Positions 1-6,323 of a stretch of 7,805 bases of DNA are shown piece after piece; the stretch's first letter is position 1; each line of letters opens with the position of its first letter. The notes under the pieces are model-generated. The model saw only the letters and a list, made by a program, of their open reading frames with translations. It searched no databases and was not told the DNA's origin. Source of the DNA: Candidatus Heimdallarchaeota archaeon (GTDB lineage: Archaea; Asgardarchaeota; Njordarchaeia; Njordarchaeales; JAMOTR01); NCBI GenBank assembly GCA_027068385.1, contig JAMOTR010000030.1:1-7805 (forward strand), given 5' to 3'. The position numbers and the translations under genes are program-made.

Positions 1-2990
1 GAGGGAATATGTTCATAGAGACCATCGCGCTCGATCACTCCGCTCCCGTAGTGAACGCCTCACTAGATAGGCCCGGATATAACCCCAACGACGAGGTCGT
101 AGTGAACATCACGGCTTCCGATAACGCGTACGTATACAAGGTTAACGTATCTGTAGGTAACGGGGATATAGTGTTTAAGGAGCGGACCATACCCGTATAC
201 GATAACCGCTACGAAGGGTCCATAAGGTTCAACATATCCACCGTCGCCCCCGAGCCCTTATCTCCGGGCTTATATGTCGTGGTCGTTAGGGCCTCTGATG
301 GAGATGGTCTCGTGAGTACGTATACGGTACCGTTCTACGTGGACGATGGGAACTCTCCAGAAATAGAGTATCTGGGTCCGTCCGTGGTAAACACGGAGCT
401 CAACGTCACGCATTACTTCGCGTTTAACGTGACCGACGTATCTCCCGTAAACGTAACGATAAAGTACTCCTTCGACGGAACTAACCGGAAGGAGGCCCCC
501 TATACTATAAATAGGAACATCTATAACGCTTCGATCAAGATCACCTCGTACGGATATCTATACATAAGGATCACCGCTGTCGATGTAGCCGGTAACGAGA
601 ACTCTATGGAGGTGAGCGTGATCGTGGACGATGGGAACGCGCCTAACGTTACTATAACCGTAGGCGATCAGTATGAGGTATACGACAGCGCGACTGTAAA
701 CGTGACCGTGAGCGACGTGACCCAGACGAACACGAGTATCTCCATCATAGCCCCTAACGGCACCGTAGTGAAGAGCGTGAGTACTACGAACACGAGCTAT
801 TCGCTAAGCGTACTCGTCGATAACGTCGGCAATCGGACCGTTAAAGTCGTAGCCGAGGACCTCGCTGGTCACGTTTCCACCTCTAATAGATCGTTCCTTG
901 TAGTGGACACTGTAGCTCCTCAGATCATATCTTTCGTATACCCGGAGTACGTCGACGTTAACGCCACGTTCTCCGTCTCCATAAACGTCACGGATAACTA
1001 CTATAAAGAGCTCTCCCTAAAGGTAGTAGCGACGAGCGGAAACAAGAGCTCTACGGTGTTTAACGGAACCGTTCCTATCGGATCCTCTAGCATATCGTTA
1101 TCCGTGCCTTACATCGGAAACGTGACCCTAGAAGTTACGCTCACCGACGGATCCGGAAACTCCGTATCAGCCACTTACATCATACGCGTGGACGACGGAT
1201 CCGGCCCGAGCGTGTCGATAGAGGCGCCCGAGAGCGTGGAGGTGTACTACGAGTTCTCGGCTAAGATCACCGTTGAGGACGTCTTCTACGATTACATGAA
1301 CGTGTCCATAATCGCCCCGAACGGTACCGAAGTATACTCTAATCACACGACCTCCACGGAGCTTACCGTAAGCGTAACGCCCGATGTATTAGGCGAGCGG
1401 ACCGTACGCGTCGTAGCTGTCGATAAGGCGGGACACGTCTCCGAAAGCGAGAAGGTCGTGAACGTCGTAGATATTACCGCTCCTCAGATCGAAGTACTAA
1501 GTTATCCGAACGTCACGAACGTAAACGAGAGTATAATCGTGAGGATCCTCGTCGACGACAACTACTATCACGAGCTGAACGTCACCGTATACGCTAACGG
1601 CCTCAAGATACACTCCGTTTCCGTTCCCACCGGAGAGTCCGAGCTCTCGTTCTCGATACCTATATACGGCTTCATAGAGCTCAACTTCACGGTCATAGAC
1701 GGATCCGGAAACTCCGCTTCGACAACCGTGAGCGTGCTCGTAGATGACGGAAAAGGACCCGAGATCACGATTCAGGCTCCCGAAAGGGCACCGGTGTATT
1801 CTAACGAGACCATACTCGTGAAGGCCCTGGACGACACCGACGTGACTCTAAACGTATCCATAAAGATATACGACGTACTTACCGGGAACCTCACGGAGTA
1901 TATCATATACACGAACGAGAGGACTCATTCCATAGGCTTCTCCTTATACTTCGACGTAGTAGGTAACCGGACCGTCATAGTAACGGCCGCGGACGAAGCG
2001 GGTAACATAGGATACGGATACTTCACGATCCTAGTGTACGATAACGTGACTCCTACGATCATGCCCGTATACCCCACGGAGACGGTCGACGTGGGCGAAG
2101 AGATCGACGTAAGCGTATCTATCACGGACAACTACGCGATGAGCGAGAACATAAGCGTGAGCGTGAACGGTACCGAGGTAAGCTATCAGATCGTAAGCGA
2201 AAACAGGACCACGATCGTGATAGAGTTCTCTTACGTCCCCGCGGAGCCTGGAGCGTACGTGTTTACGATAGTATCTTACGACGCCCTAGGAAACGTGAAC
2301 TCCGTAGAGTTCTCCGTGAACGTTAAGGACCTCACCTCTCCTACCGTGAAGATCTCCGCCCCCGGATCCCACGAGGTAATGGAAAGCATGAGCGTGATCG
2401 TAGTAGCGACCGATAACTACATGATATCTCAGGTGACCTTGTACTATAGTCGGGATCAGAAGAGCCGGAACAAGACCACGTTAATAAAGCTCAACGACAC
2501 CGCCCGGAAGGCTTCTATAGTACCCGACGAGCTCGGAACTCTGTACCTCAAAGCCGTCGCTTACGACCCCGCCGGACACTCCAGCGTCGACCAGAAGACC
2601 GTAAGGATATACGACGACGTAGCTCCTACGATCGATAAGATAGATGTCCCCTTGAGCGTGGTGAACGGTGAGAACATAAGCATCTCCGTATACGTGAGCG
2701 ATAACTACAAGGTGGACCACGTGGAGATTTACGTAAGCTACGACAACGCTACTCGGACGAAGCTCGAAGTGACGAAGTCCGGAGACTCTCGGGTGGCGTA
2801 TTACGTGCCGGAAGAGACCGGTACGCTATACATAAAGGTCGTGGCGTACGACGTGGCCGGAAACGAGAGTTCCGAATACGCTGAGGTGACCGTGAACATG
2901 AACACTAAAGCGTTATTGATAGGCGTGGCGATCATTGTGATACTCATAGCCCTACTAGCCCTAATAGTAAAGCTCAGAAGGAGGAGATGA
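1..2990 (+). CDS. Large repeat surface glycoprotein with C-terminal membrane anchor (5' partial)
   Basis: The frame is open to the left edge and the first visible residues are already a repeat linker, so the true start and any signal peptide lie upstream. Numbering from the ATG at 9 gives 993 residues. Ten tandem Ig/cadherin-like beta-sandwich repeats of about 91-105 residues are visible, each opening with a linker such as DDGNSP, DTVAPQI or DITAPQI and ending near a D.AGN/GSGN turn (starts near residues 7, 112, 207, 300, 395, 488, 579, 678, 774, 869). About 40 N-x-S/T sequons imply dense N-glycosylation. No Cys is present. A hydrophobic helix (968-987) followed by KLRRRR anchors the C-terminus, leaving the repeats outside the cell. 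An S-layer stalk, adhesin or cell-contact protein is possible; the exact role is unknown. Ten CGG codons sit in core or aromatic repeat columns and are probably Trp (see findings). A T6 tract follows the TGA stop. Confidence 0.85.
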   Translation, partial: GNMFIETIALDHSAPVVNASLDRPGYNPNDEVVVNITASDNAYVYKVNVSVGNGDIVFKERTIPVYDNRYEGSIRFNISTVAPEPLSPGLYVVVVRASDGDGLVSTYTVPFYVDDGNSPEIEYLGPSVVNTELNVTHYFAFNVTDVSPVNVTIKYSFDGTNRKEAPYTINRNIYNASIKITSYGYLYIRITAVDVAGNENSMEVSVIVDDGNAPNVTITVGDQYEVYDSATVNVTVSDVTQTNTSISIIAPNGTVVKSVSTTNTSYSLSVLVDNVGNRTVKVVAEDLAGHVSTSNRSFLVVDTVAPQIISFVYPEYVDVNATFSVSINVTDNYYKELSLKVVATSGNKSSTVFNGTVPIGSSSISLSVPYIGNVTLEVTLTDGSGNSVSATYIIRVDDGSGPSVSIEAPESVEVYYEFSAKITVEDVFYDYMNVSIIAPNGTEVYSNHTTSTELTVSVTPDVLGERTVRVVAVDKAGHVSESEKVVNVVDITAPQIEVLSYPNVTNVNESIIVRILVDDNYYHELNVTVYANGLKIHSVSVPTGESELSFSIPIYGFIELNFTVIDGSGNSASTTVSVLVDDGKGPEITIQAPERAPVYSNETILVKALDDTDVTLNVSIKIYDVLTGNLTEYIIYTNERTHSIGFSLYFDVVGNRTVIVTAADEAGNIGYGYFTILVYDNVTPTIMPVYPTETVDVGEEIDVSVSITDNYAMSENISVSVNGTEVSYQIVSENRTTIVIEFSYVPAEPGAYVFTIVSYDALGNVNSVEFSVNVKDLTSPTVKISAPGSHEVMESMSVIVVATDNYMISQVTLYYSRDQKSRNKTTLIKLNDTARKASIVPDELGTLYLKAVAYDPAGHSSVDQKTVRIYDDVAPTIDKIDVPLSVVNGENISISVYVSDNYKVDHVEIYVSYDNATRTKLEVTKSGDSRVAYYVPEETGTLYIKVVAYDVAGNESSEYAEVTVNMNTKALLIGVAIIVILIALLALIVKLRRRR
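342..2897 (+). repeat. Tandem ~95-codon Ig-like repeats within the surface protein
   Basis: Nine full repeats with clear linkers follow the first one. Repeats 3/5 (both with SIIAPNGT) and 4/6 (both with DNYY.EL and DGSGNS) match best in alternation, which suggests duplication of a two-domain unit. Repeats 2, 9 and 10 form a second subfamily with a YxSxD loop. Short stretches are also identical at DNA level, for example gacggatccggaaactccg at 1147 and 1699. Confidence 0.75.
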
Positions 2991-3012
2991 TTTTTTCGAT
3001 CTTTCTCTTTCC
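2991..3012 (+). terminator. T-rich archaeal terminator after the surface protein gene
   Basis: A T6 run starts immediately after the TGA stop and is followed by a pyrimidine-rich stretch (ctttctctttcc). Archaeal RNA polymerase terminates on such U-tracts without a hairpin. No stem-loop is seen. Confidence 0.5.
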
Positions 3013-3031
3013 GAGCCGGATCGCTTGGGAG

Positions 3032-3039
3032 CTTTTTAT
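3032..3039 (+). promoter_or_regulatory. TATA-like box of the L15 gene
   Basis: CTTTTTAT is centred about 24.5 bp before the ATG at 3060, which puts the transcription start at or next to the start codon. The purine run gcgaggagga just before the ATG resembles a Shine-Dalgarno site, but it would lie upstream of the predicted transcript start. Confidence 0.5.
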
Positions 3040-3059
3040 TCTCATTAGCGAGGAGGATC

Positions 3060-3527
3060 ATGATCACGAAGAGGAAGAGGAAGAAGAGTCGTAAGATGCG
3101 CGGACGTACTAGGCATCAGGGACGGGGTATAACTAAGGGACACAAGAAGCACGGGATTCGCGGCGGAAAGGGAAACTCGAACCGGGATAACGCTGAGAAG
3201 TTAAAGCGGTTTAAGATCGCCCCCGAGAAGTTCCTAGGAAAGTACGGTTTTACCTCGCCCAAAGCTTATCGCGGGATTAACGTGGAGAAGTATAAGGAGA
3301 ACGTCGTGAACGTCGGACGGCTCGACGCGATGGCCGATAGGATCGGGGAGCAGAAGGGAGACGCTTACGTAATAGATCTAAAGAAGCTCGGAATACGTAA
3401 GCTCTTAGGGTCGGGTAAGGTCACCAAGAAGCTCATCGTGAGGGTGGATGAGGCTAGTGAGATAGCTATAAAGAAGATCGAGGAGGCGGGCGGTAAAGTG
3501 GAACTATCCGAAACTCCAGCCGCTTAA
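3060..3527 (+). CDS. rpl15: 50S ribosomal protein L15 (uL15)
   Basis: A 155-residue protein of the archaeal/eukaryotic L15 (L27a) family, a large-subunit component that binds 23S rRNA through an extended Gly/Arg-rich N-terminal arm. The arm (residues 4-40, with GHKKHGIRGGKG) is followed by FLGKYGF and a globular C-terminal domain ending in the family signature SEIAIKKIEEAGGKVEL. Length is normal. Four CGG codons occur at residues 22, 42, 50 and 87. Residue 22 matches the Trp/aromatic of the family's 'HGWG', and residue 50 the Trp of 'KHKW'; all conserved Arg use other codons. In archaea this gene normally closes the spc ribosomal operon before secY. Here it stands alone between a surface protein and an unknown gene, with its own TATA-like box. 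The ATG is chosen by that box and by the usual N-terminus. Confidence 0.95.
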   Translation: MITKRKRKKSRKMRGRTRHQGRGITKGHKKHGIRGGKGNSNRDNAEKLKRFKIAPEKFLGKYGFTSPKAYRGINVEKYKENVVNVGRLDAMADRIGEQKGDAYVIDLKKLGIRKLLGSGKVTKKLIVRVDEASEIAIKKIEEAGGKVELSETPAA

Positions 3528-3537
3528 TAGAAAGAAG

Positions 3538-3546
3538 TTTTTATTA
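3538..3546 (+). promoter_or_regulatory. T-tract doubling as L15 terminator and promoter of the next gene
   Basis: The run TTTTTATTA begins 11 bp after the L15 stop. Its T5 can end the L15 transcript, and the same bases form a TATA-like box 20-30 bp before the candidate starts at 3563 and 3572. The two functions appear to be compressed into one site. Confidence 0.4.
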
Positions 3547-3562
3547 TAGTTTGGTAAAGCTT

Positions 3563-4027
3563 ATGAGGGATATGGACGAGGACGTAAGGAAAGAAATAGC
3601 CGAATTGAGGAAAATGATCGCGGACTACATTATGTATCTTAAGGAATTCACGATGAAGACGTTAGAAACCATGCGTGTGATAGATCGCAGGCTTGCCGCC
3701 TTGGAGGCGAAGATGATTAGAGGCGAGCTTGAGATAAGCGTTAAGCCCGCTACCCCTACGAGGCCTCGTGTTGTGACTCCTAAACCCGAGGTAAAACCCG
3801 AACCTAAGCCCGTTATACCCGAGAGGGAGATTCCTAAGCCTCCCGAGCCCGCGAAGAAACCCTCCGTCCCCGCTATGGAAATAGCCCCTAAGATTAAGGT
3901 TAAGCCCGTTCCTAAGGTAAAGCCCAAGATGCCGTCTCCTTTTAAGGAGAAGAAGGAAGAAGAGGAGTTGCCGCCCGATTCTATGGCGAAGGTGGCGGAG
4001 GCTTTATCCGAGATACTAGACGTATGA
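3563..4027 (+). CDS. Unknown coiled-coil/proline-rich linker protein
   Basis: I do not recognise this gene. From the ATG at 3563 it encodes 154 residues in three parts. An N-terminal helix (about residues 5-57) has heptad-like V, I, L and M spacing and probably forms a coiled coil. A low-complexity Pro/Lys/Glu linker follows (about 59-137, with motifs such as PEVKPEPKPV and KVKPVPKVKPK). A short amphipathic C-terminal helix ends it (SMAKVAEALSEILDV). There is no signal peptide, membrane segment or Cys. The form suggests a cytoplasmic oligomer presenting a flexible tether with a terminal docking helix, which is inference only. A TTG at 3551 and an ATG at 3572 are alternative starts; 3572 fits the promoter spacing about as well. 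It has no CGG codon. It is convergent with aIF5A, with 10 bp between the stops. Confidence 0.7.
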   Translation: MRDMDEDVRKEIAELRKMIADYIMYLKEFTMKTLETMRVIDRRLAALEAKMIRGELEISVKPATPTRPRVVTPKPEVKPEPKPVIPEREIPKPPEPAKKPSVPAMEIAPKIKVKPVPKVKPKMPSPFKEKKEEEELPPDSMAKVAEALSEILDV

Positions 4028-4040
4028 TTTTTAAAAATCA
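4025..4040. terminator. Bidirectional palindromic terminator holding both stop codons
   Basis: The 16-bp perfect palindrome TGATTTTTAAAAATCA lies exactly between two convergent genes. Its left TGA is the stop of the coiled-coil gene on the plus strand, and its right TCA is the TGA stop of aIF5A on the minus strand. Each strand reads TGA then T5, so one element can stop translation and transcription for both genes. Confidence 0.6.
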
Positions 4041-4457
4041 CTCGGAGTGCACGCGCGTGATTATCTTCCTCCCTAATATATCCCGATACTCTACGGTAAC
4101 TCCGGGCTCCACGGACTCGCGTATGGACTCGTCGTCCGGTAGTAACGCGTCGAACATCTCGTTTGTGTTCACGTCCATAAGCTGAGCGGTATTCTCACCG
4201 GGGTTTATGGATACTACGTACGCGTTGCTCTTCTTTATTATAGGGACCTTAATCTTTTCGTCCGTAGGCACCGTGATCGTCTTCTTCGATCCGTCGAACA
4301 CGTTTATCGCTACTATCCTAGCCTTCGCGGAACCGTGCTTTCCGGCCTTGCTCTTCTCTACGGATACTACCCTATAAGGCTGGTTATCGATAATAATATA
4401 ATTACCGGGCTTAAGCTTACCCGCGGTCGTGACCTTGATATCGCCTAGTTCGGACAT
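4038..4457 (-). CDS. eif5a: Translation initiation/elongation factor aIF5A
   Basis: A 139-residue archaeal IF5A, the hypusine-modified factor that binds the ribosomal E site and helps peptide-bond formation at stalling motifs. The N-terminal SH3-like barrel carries the modification loop SKAGKHGSAK, where K40 is the predicted deoxyhypusine/hypusine lysine. The C-terminal OB fold follows (about 72-139). The start MSELGDIKV is chosen because it gives the family length and lies 24.5 bp from a TATA-like box; the frame opens 29 residues further upstream, but that would overlap pcc1. One CGG (residue 125, in VEY-x-DILGR) sits where relatives have Trp. The gene is divergent from pcc1 and convergent with the coiled-coil gene. 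Confidence 0.95.
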   Translation of the reverse strand: MSELGDIKVTTAGKLKPGNYIIIDNQPYRVVSVEKSKAGKHGSAKARIVAINVFDGSKKTITVPTDEKIKVPIIKKSNAYVVSINPGENTAQLMDVNTNEMFDALLPDDESIRESVEPGVTVEYRDILGRKIITRVHSE

Positions 4458-4499
4458 GTATTCTAGAAAACCCCTTAGATTAAAGTGGTTCTTGTGTTC
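4458..4499. promoter_or_regulatory. Divergent aIF5A / pcc1 promoter region
   Basis: Only 42 bp separate the two start codons. On the minus strand CTTTAATC (4478-4485) is centred about 24.5 bp from the aIF5A ATG. On the plus strand a weaker CCTTAGAT (4473-4480) is about 23.5 bp from the pcc1 ATG. The boxes overlap, so initiation in the two directions may compete. Confidence 0.45.
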
Positions 4500-4862
4500 A
4501 TGTACCGCATAAGGATCGAGATCGAGGGGGATTTTATCGAGCACGCATATAGAGCTATCGTAGTCGAGACGAAGCAGAGGATTTCGGAGAGGTATAACGT
4601 GAGGGCGTCTTTATCGGATAAATTAGTGATAGATATCGAAGCCGAAGACTTAACCGCGTTAAGGGCCGCGATGAACACGTACTTTCGTCGGCTCGATATG
4701 ATCATAGCGTTGTATAAGATAATTGGTGGGGCCGGCGGGATTCGAACCCGCGACCTCCGGCTCCCAATGCCGGCGCCCTTCCAGGCTAGGCCACGGCCCC
4801 TTAGTACGAAAAACAAACTCATAGATAATGCTCTAGTTCTTCCGCGAGCTTCTTTATCATAA
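4500..4862 (+). CDS. pcc1: KEOPS complex subunit Pcc1, frame running on over antisense tRNA-Pro
   Basis: Pcc1 is the dimerisation subunit of KEOPS, which makes N6-threonylcarbamoyl-A37 in ANN-decoding tRNAs. The first 74 residues (4500-4721) cover the whole family: two beta strands (YRIRIEIEG, KLVIDIEAED) and the C-terminal helix LTALRAAMNTYFR-x-LDMIIALYKI, which matches the end of relatives such as the Pyrococcus furiosus protein. Residue 64 is CGG where relatives have the Trp of 'RW'. No stop follows the core. The frame continues 46 codons antisense through the tRNA-Pro gene and into the roadblock gene. That tail holds two CGA codons, a codon absent from all other genes here, so it is probably not selected as protein. 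TAA stops lie in both other frames at 4715 and 4720, exactly where the core should end. The ATG at 4500 is preferred over a GTG at 4485. Confidence 0.85.
   Translation: MYRIRIEIEGDFIEHAYRAIVVETKQRISERYNVRASLSDKLVIDIEAEDLTALRAAMNTYFRRLDMIIALYKIIGGAGGIRTRDLRLPMPAPFQARPRPLSTKNKLIDNALVLPRASLS
4724..4800 (-). tRNA. tRNA-Pro, anticodon UGG, CCA encoded
   Basis: The complete cloverleaf reads on the minus strand: perfect 7-bp acceptor stem GGGGCCG/CGGCCCC, D stem GCCT/GGGC, anticodon stem CCGGC/GCCGG with loop ATTGGGA (anticodon TGG, G37), five-base variable loop, T arm GCGGG-TTCGAAT-CCCGC, discriminator A and an encoded CCA at 4724-4726. There is no intron. A32 is unusual because most tRNAs have a pyrimidine there. 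The gene starts 18 bp after the roadblock stop codon. A weak TATA-like stretch at 4821-4830, inside that gene, could drive it; otherwise it is cotranscribed. It lies antisense to the extended pcc1 frame. Confidence 0.96.
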
Positions 4863-5202
4863 TTTGTATGAGACCCATGTTAGCTTGTTTATCGCCCCGG
4901 ACCACTAGTAAGTACTTATTTTTAATAGGCTTTAGGATCACGAATTCCCTCTCCATGTTTAGCGTGATGTTATCGATCTTCTGGTCCTTAGCTATCTTAG
5001 TAGCAGCCATACGAAACGTCGAATAAGCGATCACAAGACGGTTCGTAAGGTCCTTAACGATCTCATCGGAGGTCTCCGATGTATAATATTTTATAGGTAT
5101 AGCATCCGCGGAGGAACTTAGTACTACTCCTTTAACGTGAGGGTCGCTCATCCCTATCTCTCTTATTATCTCGGCAATTTTTGCAGAGATTTCTCCGCTC
5201 AT
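4819..5202 (-). CDS. Roadblock/LC7-domain protein
   Basis: A 127-residue protein that is almost entirely one Roadblock/LC7 domain. The pattern is an N-terminal helix, a strand VKGVVLSSSADAIPIKYY, a long central helix (EIVKDLTNRLVIAYSTFRMAATKI), two strands (NITLNMEREFVILKPI and KYLLVV) and the closing helix with the family signature GDKQANMGLIQIMIKKLAEEL. Such proteins dimerise and in archaea and bacteria are usually linked to small Ras-like GTPases (MglB-type) or cell-polarity scaffolds. No GTPase gene is present in this window, so the partner is unknown. A TATA-like box (5224-5231) lies about 25.5 bp before the ATG and no Shine-Dalgarno site is seen. One CGG (residue 102, just before GDKQAN) is probably Trp. 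The tRNA-Pro gene follows 18 bp downstream on the same strand. Confidence 0.85.
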   Translation of the reverse strand: MSGEISAKIAEIIREIGMSDPHVKGVVLSSSADAIPIKYYTSETSDEIVKDLTNRLVIAYSTFRMAATKIAKDQKIDNITLNMEREFVILKPIKNKYLLVVRGDKQANMGLIQIMIKKLAEELEHYL

Positions 5203-5223
5203 AGGAAAAGTGTAACGAGCAAC

Positions 5224-5231
5224 ATATTAAT
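5224..5231 (-). promoter_or_regulatory. TATA-like box of the roadblock gene
   Basis: ATTAATAT on the minus strand is centred about 25.5 bp before the ATG at 5202, with no Shine-Dalgarno motif between. This fits a leaderless transcript. Confidence 0.5.
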
Positions 5232-5270
5232 CCGACCTCCTCGGGAAAACGTCCCAATAACTTTTGCTCT

Positions 5271-5278
5271 AAAAACGC
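5271..5278 (-). terminator. T5 tract after fen1
   Basis: On the minus strand gcgttttt follows directly after the fen1 TAA stop. It is a short U-tract of the archaeal intrinsic type, placed before the roadblock promoter. Confidence 0.4.
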
Positions 5279-6322
5279 TTATATAAGCCCCCCTAGGAAG
5301 TCGTCTATAGTTTGTTGTTTCCGTTTTTCTCTACCCTTCATATACCTCTCTAGAGCTTTTCTCACGCGTTTCTCGTTAAACCCTAGCTCGTCTACTAAGT
5401 ATTTTACGATCCCTTCTATGTCCGGCTGACGGTCCCGATCGAGCTTATAATCGTCGGTAACCTCGGGCTCCAAGAATAGCCTCTTCACTTCAGGATATAT
5501 CTCCTTAAACCGCTCGGGTACACCGGGAACCCTATCGGCCGAGCCGTACATGCGTATAAGCTCTATCGCTCTCTTCGGCCCGATCCCCTTTATGGGCTTC
5601 TCGTTATAGTCCGTTCCCAATAGTATAGCGATGTCTATGAGTTGCTCGTGCGTGATCCTCCGATACTTAAGGAGCTTTTGAAGCTCAATGAGCTCGGGCG
5701 GGACCTCCACCCGCTCGTTCTTTCCCGGCAGCTTACGCTTATGAGTCACGGATAAGTTTCTTATGAGCCTCGGGGTACCGAAAAGCAAGGAGTCGTAATC
5801 TTGAGACACCGAGGCGTACGCGTCTCCCTTCTTAGCCATATAAGCCGCCTGGGCTTCGCCCTCAGATGGGGCTTGTACCCGAGGTAGAGCCATCAGATCG
5901 AGGAGCTTTATCGCCATCTCCTTTAGTTCCCTCGTAAGGATGGCCCCCTGTTTAGCGTACTTCACGGCCTCCTCAACGTTTCCCCTCTTCATAGCGGAAA
6001 GCCGCTTTCTTTTAGCCTCCTCGCGGATCATGCGACGCTTTTCTAGGGTCTTCACCTTGAGTTCCGGAGGCTTTCCGTCGAATACGTACACGGGCTTTAT
6101 TCCCATCTCTACGAGGTTTATGGTCCTGTAGAACAACCCTATGAGGTGAGACGTAATGCGACCGTCCGGCGCGGTAAAGGGCTCTCCGTTCGGTTGTCTT
6201 ATCGTAGCTAAAAACTGATACAACGCATTATACGCGTCGATCGCGACGACCTTCTTTATTAGCGTGCGCGGATCTATCTCTACGGCTACCGGTTTAACGA
6301 ACTCCCTTAGGTCTACGCCCAT
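5279..6322 (-). CDS. fen: Flap endonuclease 1 (FEN-1)
   Basis: A 347-residue structure-specific nuclease that cuts 5' flaps during Okazaki-fragment maturation and repair. The XPG N domain holds metal ligands D29 and D82 (VFDGKPP). The clamp region spans about 90-130. The XPG I domain has E154 and E156 (PSEGEAQ), D175 and D177 (SQDYD) and D238 (GTDYN). A helix-hairpin-helix (GIGPKRAIELI) follows, and the C-terminus is a PIP box, QQTIDDFL (336-343), for the PCNA clamp. All catalytic residues are intact and length is normal. Seven CGG codons occur (107, 148, 204, 221, 271, 296, 334). Residue 148 (P-x-VQAPSEGEA), residue 296 (L-D-x-D-R-Q-P-D) and residue 107 in the clamp match Trp in crenarchaeal relatives, while conserved Arg use AGG, AGA, CGC or CGT. 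It starts 1 bp after the moaC stop with no Shine-Dalgarno site, so it is probably cotranscribed. Confidence 0.96.
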   Translation of the reverse strand: MGVDLREFVKPVAVEIDPRTLIKKVVAIDAYNALYQFLATIRQPNGEPFTAPDGRITSHLIGLFYRTINLVEMGIKPVYVFDGKPPELKVKTLEKRRMIREEAKRKRLSAMKRGNVEEAVKYAKQGAILTRELKEMAIKLLDLMALPRVQAPSEGEAQAAYMAKKGDAYASVSQDYDSLLFGTPRLIRNLSVTHKRKLPGKNERVEVPPELIELQKLLKYRRITHEQLIDIAILLGTDYNEKPIKGIGPKRAIELIRMYGSADRVPGVPERFKEIYPEVKRLFLEPEVTDDYKLDRDRQPDIEGIVKYLVDELGFNEKRVRKALERYMKGREKRKQQTIDDFLGGLI

Positions 6323-6323
6323 A

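Noticed and set aside
3049..3058. Shine-Dalgarno site for L15 (gcgaggagga)
   Set aside because: It is only 1-3 bp from the ATG, and the TATA-like box predicts that transcription starts at or after it, so it is kept only as a note.
1568..3067. Several 66-88-codon minus-strand frames opposite the surface protein
   Set aside because: They are antisense shadows of repeat codons, with no start signals and no family resemblance.
3625..4041. 138-codon minus-strand frame opposite the coiled-coil gene
   Set aside because: It is a shadow of the repetitive Pro/Lys codons on the plus strand, resembles no protein, and overlaps aIF5A's end.
4458..4544. Upstream extension of aIF5A by 29 residues (start at 4544)
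   Set aside because: It would overlap the pcc1 start, is not part of the family, and the promoter spacing supports the ATG at 4457.
4475..4822. Minus-strand frame across pcc1 and the tRNA
   Set aside because: Part of it is tRNA sequence read as protein (SRRSRVRIPPAPP type), a well-known annotation artefact.
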